From contig DATBGS010000090.1 in NCBI GenBank assembly GCA_036557885.1, positions 1-64,000 on the forward strand: a stretch of DNA of 64,000 nucleotides, in the 5' to 3' direction. The notes under the pieces are model-generated. The model saw only the letters and a program-made list of their open reading frames with translations, ran no database searches and was not told the origin of the DNA. This stretch comes from DATBGS01 sp036557885 (GTDB taxonomy: Bacteria > Chloroflexota > Ktedonobacteria > Ktedonobacterales > DATBGS01). This document shows positions 7,108 through 16,277 of the stretch, one piece after another (position 1 is the first letter of the stretch; every line of letters starts with the position of its first letter). A program made the translations under genes and the position numbers.

Positions 7108-8556
7108 ATGGCAAAATACCACTATGATGTCACGATCATTGGTGGTGGTTCAGGCGGTCTGACCGCAGCGCGGCTCGCTGCTGCCCTGGGTGCCCGTACC
7201 GCGTTGATAGATAAAGAGCGGCTGGGGGGCGATTGCCTCAATTATGGCTGCGTGCCCAGCAAAGTGCTCATTCATGTAGCCAGAGTGGTGCATCTGGCAA
7301 AGTCTTCACTGGGCCTGGGACTGCTGCCCGCCAATGTGCCTGCCAATGTGCCCGCCAATTGGCAGATAGATATGGCACGTATCTCGGCGCATGTGCAGCA
7401 GGTCATTGGGCGCGTGGCGGAGGGGGAAAAAGTCTATGTGGAGCATGTCAGCGTGCGCTTTGGGCGGGCCACCTTCCGTTCCAATCACGAACTAGACCTG
7501 AATGGCGAGCGCATGCTCAGCAAAAATTTTCTCATCGCCACCGGCTCGCGCCCCCGGATACCCGCCATTGAGGGGGTAAAAGAAGTTGGGTACTTCACCA
7601 ACGAAGACCTCTTTGACCTTCAGAAGCTCCCCGCGTCACTGGCGATTGTCGGTGGCGGGCCGGTTGGTGTTGAGATGGCGCAAGCATTTGCGCGCCTGGG
7701 GAGCCAGGTAACGCTGCTTCAGGGACCAGCGCGCATCTTGCCCAAAGAAGACCCCGAAGTTTCCGAAACCATCTCTCACGTGCTGGAGCGCGAAGGCATC
7801 AGGATCGAGACAGGCGCGCGCGTGCAGCGGCTCAGCCGCCAGGGGAACAAGAAAGTGGCGGAAGCCAGGCAGGGCGAGCAGACGCTGCGCATTGAGGCGG
7901 ATGAGGTGCTGTTGGCGCTGGGCCGCGCGCCAAATGTGGAGGGGCTGAACCTGGAAGCTGCCAGAGTCGCTTACGACCAGCATGGTATCCAAACCAATGT
8001 GTACCTGCAAACCACTGCTGCAAACATCTCTGCCATTGGTGATGTGATTGGCGGCCATCTCTTTACGCATATTGCGGCATATCAGGCTGGCGTCGCGGTA
8101 CGCAATCTGTTAGTACCGATTGGGCGGAAAAAGGTGAATTACACAGTGCTGCCCTGGGTGACGTTTACCGACCCGGAAGCGGCGCGGGTTGGGCTGACGG
8201 AAGACGAAGCGTTGCAGCAAGGGCAGCGCTTTCGCGTCATTCGCTTTCCCTGGCACGCCATTGATCGCGCGCAGACCGATGGCAGCCTCGATGGGTTTAT
8301 CAAGCTGATCGTGTCTGAAAAAAGCGATACCATCCTGGGGGCGCATCTGGTGGGGAGTCGGGCCGGGGAATTACTGGGCGAGCTAACGTTAGCCATGCAG
8401 CATCATCTAAGCTCACAGGATATTCTGGCAACCATTCACGCCTACCCCACGCTAAGCACTGGCGTCCAGCAAACGGCATTTGAAGCCTATCTGAAGTCAG
8501 CGGCGCTGAGCAGCGCCAGAAGAATTATCCGCCCACTGCTTTCATGGCGGGGGTAA
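7108..8556 (+). CDS. FAD-dependent pyridine nucleotide-disulfide oxidoreductase (mercuric reductase/Lpd-like)
   Basis: 482 residues. Class I flavin disulfide reductase: the FAD motif TIIGGGSGGLTAARLAAALG, the redox disulfide in GGDCLNYGCVPSK, the NAD(P) motif AIVGGGPVGVEMAQAFARLG, AIGDV, and a C-terminal dimerisation domain ending HAYPTLSTGVQQTAF. The C-terminus has the HxYPT motif of this class but no CC pair, so a mercury-specific role is not supported. General disulfide or quinone reduction is more likely. ATG 7108 is preceded by GGAGGAGGG; a GTG at 7087 is in frame but lies upstream of that site. A small in-frame repeat PANVPANVPAN sits near residue 73. It follows the GT4 gene by 27 bp. 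Confidence 0.88.
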   Translation: MAKYHYDVTIIGGGSGGLTAARLAAALGARTALIDKERLGGDCLNYGCVPSKVLIHVARVVHLAKSSLGLGLLPANVPANVPANWQIDMARISAHVQQVIGRVAEGEKVYVEHVSVRFGRATFRSNHELDLNGERMLSKNFLIATGSRPRIPAIEGVKEVGYFTNEDLFDLQKLPASLAIVGGGPVGVEMAQAFARLGSQVTLLQGPARILPKEDPEVSETISHVLEREGIRIETGARVQRLSRQGNKKVAEARQGEQTLRIEADEVLLALGRAPNVEGLNLEAARVAYDQHGIQTNVYLQTTAANISAIGDVIGGHLFTHIAAYQAGVAVRNLLVPIGRKKVNYTVLPWVTFTDPEAARVGLTEDEALQQGQRFRVIRFPWHAIDRAQTDGSLDGFIKLIVSEKSDTILGAHLVGSRAGELLGELTLAMQHHLSSQDILATIHAYPTLSTGVQQTAFEAYLKSAALSSARRIIRPLLSWRG

Positions 8557-8629
8557 TGGCAGGCGTGGCTGCCAGATCGCTCGCACATCTAACAGCCACA
8601 CAGCAGTACCGCTGCCCAGGCAGCGCTGC

Positions 8630-9016
8630 TTACTCAACGGCCAGGGCGTCCAGCAGCGCGTCTTCGCGCTGTTTCTCGCTGGCATCCTCTGGCAATTCGG
8701 GCAGCAGCCACCCCTCGCGGCTGGGAATATCGAAAGCAGCCAGCGGCCACCCGCGAATGCTCAGGGCAGCTCGCTGCCCATGCTCGGCCCAGTAAATCTG
8801 GATGTGTTCTTCTTTTATGGGCAGAGGCAGATCAGCGACCTGATAAATCTCGACGTGCGTGATAATTTCCATTGGATTCATCGAGCAAAGATAAAAATTC
8901 CCCGCCTTGCCATCATCCTCGAAGACGGCGCCAAAGCTGCGGTCACTATTGGCGCGCGCCAGCCAGATGCGCGGTTTCTTAGATGAGCCTTTGCCCTGGG
9001 AACGTACTTTTTGCAT
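8630..9016 (-). CDS. Conserved hypothetical protein
   Basis: 128 residues, not confidently recognised. The first 20 residues are basic and glycine/serine-rich. Then comes IWLARANSDRSFGAVFEDDGKAGNFYLC, a beta-rich block that recalls small uncharacterised domains such as DUF2251, although that match is only an impression. A further block, HIQIYWAEHGQRAALSIRGWPLAAFD, is followed by an acidic C-terminus. The ATG at 9016 is preceded by GGAGGAG. It lies about 60 bp upstream of nfo and the scpB-nfo pair ends on the same strand after it, so it is probably the last gene of that minus-strand group. Confidence 0.7.
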   Translation of the reverse strand: MQKVRSQGKGSSKKPRIWLARANSDRSFGAVFEDDGKAGNFYLCSMNPMEIITHVEIYQVADLPLPIKEEHIQIYWAEHGQRAALSIRGWPLAAFDIPSREGWLLPELPEDASEKQREDALLDALAVE

Positions 9017-9076
9017 GCTCTCCTCCTTCTTCGTGCCTCGGTCTCTGTGCTCGTTCGCCAGAGCGAGAAATGAGCG

Positions 9077-10003
9077 TTATAGGCCGGGCGCCTCCGCCCG
9101 CGCGATAGTTTCCTCGCGCTGCGCGAGCGCCTTTACTTGTGCCAGGTGCGCTTTATCATGCGCCCAATCGAGGCTATCCTTTTGCTCTTCTACTGTTTTA
9201 ATTGGTGTTTCCAACAAGACCGCCACCTCTTGCATGTTCTCATGCGTCAAAAGGGCGCGCAAACCAGCCTGAGGAATAATCCCCTCCCCAATGCGCGCGT
9301 GGACATCCCGATGCCCACCCAGCCGTGTGGCAGTATCATTGAGATGGATGACCTTCAGCCGTTTGACCCCGATCAGGCGATCAAAATCGGCCAGAAGCTG
9401 CTCGATCTCGGCTGGTGTGCTCATGGGATAGCCAGCCCCCCAGAGATGAGCAGTATCCAGGCAAACGCCGAGTTGCTCTTTTGCATCGGGGAGCGCATTC
9501 AAGATGCCTGCCAGATGCTCAAAGCGGTTGCCCACTTCGTACCCGGCGCCCACGTCATTTTCCAGCAGCAGCATCAGCTCTTCAGGGAGTACCGGCAAAA
9601 CCAGCTTTAGCCCTTCGGCAATGCGCTGAATGCCCGCCTCTACCCCTGCCCCGCGATGGCTGCCAATATGAAAAACAACGTCGCGCGCGCCAAAAAGCGC
9701 GGCACGCTCTGCTGTCTGCGAAAGCAGTATAACAGACTTTTGGAAAATGTCATCGTCTGGGGAAGCCAGATTGATTAGATAGGGCGCGTGGACCACGACC
9801 GGTTCCAGGCCGCTCTCCTGCGCTGCCTGCGCAAAAGCGGTGGGCAGATCAACCTTCCCCGCTGGTGTCGGCTTCATCTGCGGCGAACGCCAGGCGGTTG
9901 GATTATTCACAAAAATCTGGATCGTCTCGCACCCAAGCTCTCGCGCAATCTTCACGGCCTGGAGCGGTTTGGAGCCGGTGGGCATGTGTCGGCCAAACTT
10001 CAC
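9077..10003 (-). CDS. nfo: Endonuclease IV (AP endonuclease)
   Basis: 308 residues. Cleaves DNA at abasic sites and removes 3' blocking groups in base-excision repair; a tri-zinc TIM barrel. The metal-ligand and signature blocks are visible in order: FVNNPTAWRSP, VVHAPYLINLASPDDDIF, FHIGSHRGAG, CLDTAHLWGAGY, HLNDTATRLGGHRDVHARIGEG and a final LLETPIK. The length and all histidine/aspartate/glutamate positions look intact. The start ATG overlaps the stop of scpB by 4 bp (ATGA), so nfo is translated coupled to scpB. Confidence 0.94.
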   Translation of the reverse strand: MKFGRHMPTGSKPLQAVKIARELGCETIQIFVNNPTAWRSPQMKPTPAGKVDLPTAFAQAAQESGLEPVVVHAPYLINLASPDDDIFQKSVILLSQTAERAALFGARDVVFHIGSHRGAGVEAGIQRIAEGLKLVLPVLPEELMLLLENDVGAGYEVGNRFEHLAGILNALPDAKEQLGVCLDTAHLWGAGYPMSTPAEIEQLLADFDRLIGVKRLKVIHLNDTATRLGGHRDVHARIGEGIIPQAGLRALLTHENMQEVAVLLETPIKTVEEQKDSLDWAHDKAHLAQVKALAQREETIARAEAPGL

Positions 10004-10869
10004 TCCCGCGCCTCCTCATCCGGTGTGGCATCTGGCGTGGCGTCTTGCTCTGATGCAGCATCTTGTGGGACATTGGCAGTGGAAACGTTGGATGCGACGG
10101 TATGCGCATTCTCAGCGCCAGCCGCGTCGGATGCAGGGGGTGGCGTGTGCCCATTGGAGGAGAGGCTATTGGCCTGACTTTTTGGTGCGCGTTGGCGAGC
10201 CTGTACCGCCTGGTCTGCCTGGGTCGCTGCTTCCGCTGCTTCTAGATTGCGGAGCACGTCTGGTGAGAGGCCCAATTGGGGCAGCGTCTCCAGGCTATCC
10301 AGCCCAAACTGTTGCAGAAATTCCGGCGTTGTGGCAAACAGGGCTGGTCGGCCCACCGTCGCGGCGCGCCCAACCTCGCTTACCAGGCTGTGTGCCACCA
10401 GGCTTGCCAGCGCGTGGTCGCTGTTGACGCCGCGAATAATCTCGATCTGACTGCGCGTAATTGGCTGCCGATACGCAACCACAGCGAGCGTTTCCAGCGT
10501 GGCAGTGCTCAGTTTTACCTGGGTGGGTATCCCCAGGAGGGCAGCAATATACTGCGCATTTTCTGGGGCAGAAACCAGTTGCACCTGATCGCCCGTGCGC
10601 TGCACCCGGACGCCCCGCTGCTCACAGTCGCTTGCCAGCGCCGCAAGCACAGCATCCAACTGTTTGTCCTGCACCGCGAGCAGGCGACGCAGTTCGGCCC
10701 GCTCCAATGGCCGCCCGGCCACAAACAGCAAGCTTTCCAGGGCTGATTTCAGTTGCTCAAGTGGGCGATGGTCTTGCGGCGCGTGGTTGTCGTGCGAAGA
10801 ATTTTCTGGTGTATCCACAATCTGCATGGTTGGAAGCGCTGCCTGTGGTTGGGCTGTAGAACCTTTCAA
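10000..10869 (-). CDS. scpB: Segregation and condensation protein B
   Basis: 289 residues. ScpB is the winged-helix dimer of the bacterial SMC-ScpAB condensin. Its two winged helices cover about residues 38-200, with ALESLLFVAGRPL, the hallmark LETLAVVAYRQPITRSQIEIIRGV and a second domain ending ATTPEFLQQFGL. The C-terminal 75 residues are a low-complexity Ala/Gln/Asp tail (AEAATQADQAVQARQRAPKS and onward), longer than usual. ScpA is not in the window; smc lies 29 kb away. An extended -10 (TGATATAAT, 10901-10893) precedes the gene on the minus strand. An internal ATG at residue 15 is an alternative start. nfo overlaps its 3' end by 4 bp. Confidence 0.9.
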   Translation of the reverse strand: MKGSTAQPQAALPTMQIVDTPENSSHDNHAPQDHRPLEQLKSALESLLFVAGRPLERAELRRLLAVQDKQLDAVLAALASDCEQRGVRVQRTGDQVQLVSAPENAQYIAALLGIPTQVKLSTATLETLAVVAYRQPITRSQIEIIRGVNSDHALASLVAHSLVSEVGRAATVGRPALFATTPEFLQQFGLDSLETLPQLGLSPDVLRNLEAAEAATQADQAVQARQRAPKSQANSLSSNGHTPPPASDAAGAENAHTVASNVSTANVPQDAASEQDATPDATPDEEARE

Positions 10870-10892
10870 TGAATGTGAGTATAACGCCCAGA

Positions 10893-10901
10893 ATTATATC
10901 A
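10893..10901 (-). promoter_or_regulatory. Extended -10 element for scpB-nfo
   Basis: TGATATAAT on the minus strand, about 24 bp before the scpB start. No good -35 is seen, as is usual with an extended -10. Confidence 0.45.
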
Positions 10902-10970
10902 CGCATGAGCGCGAAGGCCAGAAGACAGGACTGGTGTTTTTGCTTGCTTAGCGAAAGATGGGCTGGCGCG

Positions 10971-10979
10971 TGGTATAAT
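10971..10979 (+). promoter_or_regulatory. Extended -10 element for pth-mfd
   Basis: TGGTATAAT about 75 bp before pth on the plus strand; no clear -35 box. It is divergent from the scpB promoter. Confidence 0.5.
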
Positions 10980-11054
10980 GAATGAGAAGAATATCATGGT
11001 GTTTGCTCCGGCAAACACCGACACCACCGCCCCTCTTTCCAGGAGGCGGCACTT

Positions 11055-11729
11055 TTGCTGCACAGAAACAGCGCAGCGTCAAATAGCACATACGCAAAAC
11101 CTTTAGAGCAGGCGCGAGCGAAAGGCAAGCAGGTAGCGAAGCACGTGAAGTTGATTGTGGGCCTGGGTAATCCAGGCAAAGAATATGAAAAGACCCGCCA
11201 TAATGTCGGCTTTCATGTTGTTGATCTGGTGGCGGAGGCCGAAGGCTGGACCTGGAGCGGAAAGCTGGGCAAAACACCGCTGGCGGATGGCCTGGTGGAT
11301 GGCGAGAAAGTCATCCTGGCAAAGCCCCAAACCTTTATGAACCTGAGCGGGCCAGCAGTGGCAGAATTGGTGCGCTGGTACAAGCTGGACCTGGCGGACC
11401 TGATGGTCGTCTGCGATGACCTTGATCTGCCCTTTGCCAAAATGCGCATGCGTTTGCGCGGCAGTTCCGGCGGTCATCATGGATTGGAATCGGTGATTCA
11501 AGCGCTGGGCACCAGGGAGTTTCCGCGCCTGAAGCTGGGCATTGGGCGGCCCGCCGTCAATCCTATGCAGACGGCGGGCTACGTCCTGCATTTGCCACGC
11601 GGCAAAGAAAAAGAGCAACTGGAAGAGGCCGAGCGCCTGGCAGCGGAGGCAGTGCGCTGCTTTTTCCGCGAGGGTGTATCGGCAGCGATGAATAAATTCA
11701 ATGGAGCTACGCTTGGAGCAGATGTCTGA
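11055..11729 (+). CDS. pth: Peptidyl-tRNA hydrolase
   Basis: 224 residues. Hydrolyses peptidyl-tRNA released from stalled ribosomes. The core begins KLIVGLGNPGKEYEKTRHNVGF, containing the substrate Asn and catalytic His of Pth. KPQTFMNLSG and VVCDDLDLPFAKMRMRLRGSSGGHHGL follow in the normal order. The TTG at 11055 has a perfect AGGAGG eight bases upstream and gives a 30-residue basic extension ahead of the usual N-terminus. A GTG at 11145 would start exactly at the core but has a poorer ribosome site. It is followed by mfd after about 40 bp, as in many bacteria. Confidence 0.93.
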   Translation: MLHRNSAASNSTYAKPLEQARAKGKQVAKHVKLIVGLGNPGKEYEKTRHNVGFHVVDLVAEAEGWTWSGKLGKTPLADGLVDGEKVILAKPQTFMNLSGPAVAELVRWYKLDLADLMVVCDDLDLPFAKMRMRLRGSSGGHHGLESVIQALGTREFPRLKLGIGRPAVNPMQTAGYVLHLPRGKEKEQLEEAERLAAEAVRCFFREGVSAAMNKFNGATLGADV

Positions 11730-11769
11730 CGTTCTGGTATCTGCTCGTTGACGCTGTAGGGGAGGACGT

Positions 11770-14700
11770 ATGTCCCTTCAGGGTCTTTTACCCTTGATGC
11801 ACGAGCGGCCAGAGTTTCGCCGCTTGATTGAATATGTGACAGATGCGGATGTCCCTCCAGAGATACGGGGCGTGAGCGAATCGGCCAAGCCCTATCTCCT
11901 GGCTGCGCTGGGCGGCGCGTTAGTGCATCCCTTGCTGGTAGTGATGCAGGATGAGGCCCGCGCCCGCGACATAGCCGAGGTACTCCGGCTGCTCACCGGG
12001 CGCCCGGAGCAGATTATCTTCTTCCCAGAGCGCGATGGGTTGCCCTACGAGCGCCTGATTGAAAATGCCGAGATCATGCAGCTACGGATGGGCGCGCTGG
12101 CTCGTCTGGCACGCCAGGCACGCCTGTCTCCGCGCGCGAAACCACCGCGCCCCGGCGTGTCAGACAAGCCATCCACCCCACCAGCGCCAATCATTGTCAC
12201 TTCGGTGCGGGCGCTGACCCAGCCCGTCATTCCGCCAGAGGAGTTGCGCGGGGTGCTGTTGGAACTGCGTGTGGGCGAGGAGCTAGACCTGACGCTCTTG
12301 CTTGAACAAAGTGTGCTGCTTGGCTATGAGCCGGTAGCCGAGGTAGAGGAGCCAGGCCAGTTCACGCATCGCGGCGGTATCGTGGATATTTTTCCGCCCA
12401 CGATGGTCAGGCCGGTACGCATCGAGTTTTTTGGCGATGAAATCGAATCCATTCGCAGCTTTGATCAAGAAACGCAGCGCTCGCTGAATCCACTCGAAAC
12501 GGTACTGCTGGCGCCTGCCAGAGAAGCCCTGCCCCAGCATGGGCCAACGGCGGCCAAAGCGCTGGAACAGTTGCCCACCGAGACACTGCATCCCGACCCG
12601 GCGGCTCGCTGGTCGCGTGACCTGGATGCCCTGCGCGCGGGCCAGTCCTTTGATGATCTGGTCTTCTACCTGCCTTACCTCCATCGCCCCGCGACCCTCT
12701 TAGACTACCTGCCCGCTGAGGGGGTGCTGGCGTTGGATATGGCTGACCGTCTGGAAGACGTGGCGCTGCGGCTGGAGGCGCAGGCCGAGGAAGTGCGTGC
12801 CTCGCTGGAGCGCGAGGGCGAAAACCCGCAAGGCTTGCGGGCCGCATTTGTCAACTGGTCAACGCTGCATCCCCAGCTTGAGGCCAGGCACCACCTGCGT
12901 TTTGCCAGCTTTCTTGATGAGAGTGATCTGGGCTTCGATGGGCGGCAGCCCGCGCAGAGCGGATCAACCCCCACCGGCACCACCCTTGCTGAACAGCATT
13001 GGGCAGGCGATGGGCACATACTGGCGCCTGACTTGCACGCCGCGCCTTCGTATGGTGGGCGCTTGCGCGCCTTTGTTACGGAAACACGACGGACGATGCG
13101 CGAACATCAGCGCGTGGTGGTGGTGACGGCTCAGGCCCGGCGGCTGTGTGAGGTGTTTGGGGATGAGGCGCAGTTTGGAGAAGATTCCTTGCAGCTTGCA
13201 CCAGTCACCAAAGTGCTGGAACCGCCAGAGCCAGGCACCATCGTGGTTATGCAGGGGCATCTGGCTGAAGGCTGGCACAGCCGTTCCCTGGCATTAACGG
13301 TCTTTAGCGACACCGAGGTCTTTGGCTGGTCCAGGCGCCGCGATGCGGTGCGGCGCAAACCATCCACGCCGGCCAGCTTTCTGGCAGAACTGCATCCAGG
13401 CGATTTTGTGGTGCATCAAGATCACGGCATTGGGCGCTTTGAGGGGTTGGTGAAGCTGAGCAGCACCGGCGTGGAGCGCGAATATCTGCTGATTCACTAT
13501 GCTGGCACCGATAAGCTCTATATCCCCACTGATCAGCTTGATCGCGTCACCCGCTTTATTGGCATGGGCGATGTGACCCCCGCGCTGAGCAAGCTGGGCA
13601 GCGCTGAATGGACGCGCGCCAAACAGCAGGTCAAAGAAAGCGTGCAGGACATCGCTAAAGACCTGCTGCGGCTGTACAGCGTGCGCGAAACCACCGAGGG
13701 CCACGCCTTCTCCGCCGATAGCGAGCAGCCCTGGCTGCAAGAATTAGAGGAAGGCTTTCCCTACGAAGAGACGCCCGATCAGGCGCGCGCCATTGCCGAG
13801 GTCAAGGAAGACATGCAGCAGCCCCGCCCGATGGATCGGCTGGTCTGTGGGGATGTTGGCTATGGCAAGACCGAAGTGGCCCTGCGCGCCGCCTTTAAAG
13901 CGGTGCTGGATCAGCGCCAGGTAGCAATCCTGGCGCCCACAACCATCCTGGCGCTTCAGCACTTCAATACTTTTAGCGAGCGCCTGAAAGCCTATCCGGT
14001 GCGCGTTGAATTGATGAGCCGCTTCCGCTCGGAGAAAGAGCAGAAACTGATTCTGGAGGAACTGGCGCTGGGCCGGGTGGATATTCTGATTGGAACGCAC
14101 CGTATCCTCCAGAAGGATGTCGTCTTTAACAATCTAGGGCTGCTGATTATAGATGAAGAACAGCGCTTTGGCGTGGGGCATAAAGAGCGGCTGAAGCAGT
14201 TGCGCATGGATGTGGATGTGCTCACACTCACCGCTACGCCCATCCCGCGCACGCTGCATATGTCGCTGGTCAATGTGCGCGATATGAGCGTGATCGAGAC
14301 GCCGCCACAAGAGCGGCTGCCCATTCGGACGTTTATCCGCGAATGGGACGACACGCTGCTGCGCGAGATTATCCTGCGCGAGATTGATCGCGGCGGGCAG
14401 GTGTTCTTTGTGCATAACCGCGTGCAGGGCATCCAGGTGATTGCCCAGCGGCTTCAGAAGTTGATCCCAGAGGCTACGTGTGCGGTGGCGCATGGGCAGA
14501 TGCACGAAGATCAACTGGAGCAGGTGATGCTGGCCTTTTCCAGCGGAGAATATCAGGTCTTGATCTGCACCACTATCATTGAAAATGGCCTGGACATCCC
14601 CAACGCCAATACGATCATCATCAACAACTCGGCCAACTTCGGCCTGGCCCAGTTGTATCAGTTGCGCGGGCGCGTGGGGCGTGGCTCGCATCAAGCCTAT

Positions 14701-15429
14701 GCCTATCTGTTGTACAGCAAAGAAGCCCGGCTGACGCCCATAGCCGAAAAGCGGCTGCGCGCCATTTACGAAGCCACCGAGCTTGGCGCGGGATTTCGTA
14801 TTGCTATGAAAGACCTGGAGATTCGCGGCGCGGGGAATCTGCTGGGGGCCGAGCAATCCGGCTTTATGAATGTGGTTGGCTTTGACCTGTATAGCAAGCT
14901 GCTGGCTGAAGCCATCCATGAGCTTCAGGGCAAGAAGGCGGGTCCGGTCACGCCAACCGTCACGGTTGACCTGCCGGTGGGCGCCTATCTCCCCGATGAA
15001 TACATCAACAATCGGGGCTTAAAGATGAACTTCTACCAACGGCTGGCAAACCTGACCACGCGGGCGCAGGTGGAAGCGATGGAAGCGGAACTGGCAGATC
15101 GTTTCGGGCCGCCCCTACCGCCGGTAGAAAATCTGCTCAAATTGCTTTACTTGAAAGTGGAGGCGGCAGAGTTGGGCTTTGAGTCGCTGGCGCTGAAGGA
15201 TGGGCACGTGGTCATCAAGACCACGCGCAACATGGTGCTCAATCGGCTGGCGCTTTATCGTCGTTTCCGCAACGATGCGCGGGTGCAACTGGGCATCGTG
15301 CATATTCCGCGTGGGCTGCTGCCAGGCGAATCGCAGGAGTTGATTGCTTCCCTGCGCGAATTGCTGCCACAAATCAGCACCATCGGTGATTCCCAGGCGC
15401 CGCTCACAAAAGCAGGCGTTGGGCACTAA
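11770..15429 (+). CDS. mfd: Transcription-repair coupling factor
   Basis: 1219 residues. Displaces stalled RNA polymerase and recruits UvrA. The N-terminal UvrB-like module includes FFPERDGLPYERLIEN and TVLLAPAREALP. The RNAP-interacting domain begins near HPGDFVVHQDHGIGRFEGL. The RecG-like motor carries Walker A CGDVGYGKTEVALRAAFKA, DEEQRFGVGHKERLKQL, TATPIPRTLHMSL and RGRVGRGSHQAYAYLL. A TRCF domain closes the protein. Two flexible proline/alanine-rich inserts lie around residues 118-140 (SPRAKPPRPGVSDKPSTPPA) and 395-415. ATG with GGGGAGGACGT upstream. Probably cotranscribed with pth. Confidence 0.96.
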   Translation: MSLQGLLPLMHERPEFRRLIEYVTDADVPPEIRGVSESAKPYLLAALGGALVHPLLVVMQDEARARDIAEVLRLLTGRPEQIIFFPERDGLPYERLIENAEIMQLRMGALARLARQARLSPRAKPPRPGVSDKPSTPPAPIIVTSVRALTQPVIPPEELRGVLLELRVGEELDLTLLLEQSVLLGYEPVAEVEEPGQFTHRGGIVDIFPPTMVRPVRIEFFGDEIESIRSFDQETQRSLNPLETVLLAPAREALPQHGPTAAKALEQLPTETLHPDPAARWSRDLDALRAGQSFDDLVFYLPYLHRPATLLDYLPAEGVLALDMADRLEDVALRLEAQAEEVRASLEREGENPQGLRAAFVNWSTLHPQLEARHHLRFASFLDESDLGFDGRQPAQSGSTPTGTTLAEQHWAGDGHILAPDLHAAPSYGGRLRAFVTETRRTMREHQRVVVVTAQARRLCEVFGDEAQFGEDSLQLAPVTKVLEPPEPGTIVVMQGHLAEGWHSRSLALTVFSDTEVFGWSRRRDAVRRKPSTPASFLAELHPGDFVVHQDHGIGRFEGLVKLSSTGVEREYLLIHYAGTDKLYIPTDQLDRVTRFIGMGDVTPALSKLGSAEWTRAKQQVKESVQDIAKDLLRLYSVRETTEGHAFSADSEQPWLQELEEGFPYEETPDQARAIAEVKEDMQQPRPMDRLVCGDVGYGKTEVALRAAFKAVLDQRQVAILAPTTILALQHFNTFSERLKAYPVRVELMSRFRSEKEQKLILEELALGRVDILIGTHRILQKDVVFNNLGLLIIDEEQRFGVGHKERLKQLRMDVDVLTLTATPIPRTLHMSLVNVRDMSVIETPPQERLPIRTFIREWDDTLLREIILREIDRGGQVFFVHNRVQGIQVIAQRLQKLIPEATCAVAHGQMHEDQLEQVMLAFSSGEYQVLICTTIIENGLDIPNANTIIINNSANFGLAQLYQLRGRVGRGSHQAYAYLLYSKEARLTPIAEKRLRAIYEATELGAGFRIAMKDLEIRGAGNLLGAEQSGFMNVVGFDLYSKLLAEAIHELQGKKAGPVTPTVTVDLPVGAYLPDEYINNRGLKMNFYQRLANLTTRAQVEAMEAELADRFGPPLPPVENLLKLLYLKVEAAELGFESLALKDGHVVIKTTRNMVLNRLALYRRFRNDARVQLGIVHIPRGLLPGESQELIASLRELLPQISTIGDSQAPLTKAGVGH

Positions 15430-15525
15430 GCGAGAGAGGCACGCCTCTTTTGCTTAGTGCTGCTTACTGCCCCATGTCAGGTAAACACGAAGTTCAGGTT
15501 GAAGGAGCTGAAGAAAGCAGAAAGT

Positions 15526-16170
15526 ATGGCAAACAACGGAAACGTGCCCACGCCGCGTGTGATTGTCCTGGACATTGGCAACGTGCTGGTAGGGTTGGAT
15601 TGGTCGCGCCCGGCAGCCCGCATCAAGCGCCTCTTTCCCCAGGCGGTTGACCCGGCGGGCGCGTTCCGCAAGCTGGATGGCCCATCTGCTCGCTATGGCC
15701 TGGGCCTGATTACAACAGAGGAATTTCTGGCGCAGGCGCGGCAGGAGCTTGGCCTGGAGCTTGACCAGGCGACGTTCATCAGCCTATGGAACGATATTTT
15801 TGTGGAACGGCCCTACATGCTCCCCTTTTTGCGGGAATTGCGTGAACAAGGGCACATGCTCGCCATTTGTTCCAATACCAACGCGCTGCACATTGAATTT
15901 CTTGAGACGTTTTCAGCCTGCTTTGCCGAGATTCACCACCCCATTTACTCGCATGTCGCCCATGTGTATAAGCCTGATCTGGCGATCTATCGGGCGGTGG
16001 AGGCGGCAACTGGGCAGAGCGCTGCTGAGCATCTCTTTCTGGATGATTTGCCAGAGAATGTCGCTGGTGCTCGCGCGGCGGGCTGGGATGGCATCTGCTT
16101 TGAGACGCCGGAGCAGGTGCAGCAAGAGCTTATTGCGCGTGGGATTCGTTTTACGCCCTGGAAGCAATAA
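15526..16170 (+). CDS. HAD-superfamily hydrolase
   Basis: 214 residues. HAD phosphatase-like fold. Motif I is VLDIGNVLVGLDW, where the second Asp of DxD is replaced by Asn as in many sugar-phosphatase/epoxide-hydrolase N-domain relatives. Motif II is ICSNTNALH, the Lys of motif III is in HVYKPDLAIYR, and motif IV is LFLDDLPENVAGARAAGWDGI. A helical cap lies between. The substrate is unknown. ATG 15526 was chosen because the upstream extension contains no family sequence; the ribosome site is weak (GAAGAAAGCAGAAAG). About 95 bp downstream of mfd, on the same strand, convergent with ftsZ. Confidence 0.85.
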   Translation: MANNGNVPTPRVIVLDIGNVLVGLDWSRPAARIKRLFPQAVDPAGAFRKLDGPSARYGLGLITTEEFLAQARQELGLELDQATFISLWNDIFVERPYMLPFLRELREQGHMLAICSNTNALHIEFLETFSACFAEIHHPIYSHVAHVYKPDLAIYRAVEAATGQSAAEHLFLDDLPENVAGARAAGWDGICFETPEQVQQELIARGIRFTPWKQ

Positions 16171-16207
16171 TTTTACGTTCCCCGCCAGCATCAGCAAGGA
16201 AGCAGCA

Positions 16208-16260
16208 AGGAGATAGCACAGGAGCAGCAAGACCAATATCCTGCTGCTGTGCTGCCTCCT
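16208..16260. terminator. Bulged hairpin between convergent HAD gene and ftsZ
   Basis: AGCACAG and AGCAG on the left pair with CTGCT and CTGTGCT on the right, closed outside by GGAG/CTCC, around a loop near 16232-16238. It sits between two convergent genes and could end transcription from both, though no strong T tract follows. Confidence 0.4.
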
Positions 16261-16277
16261 GGCTTGAACACACTTCC

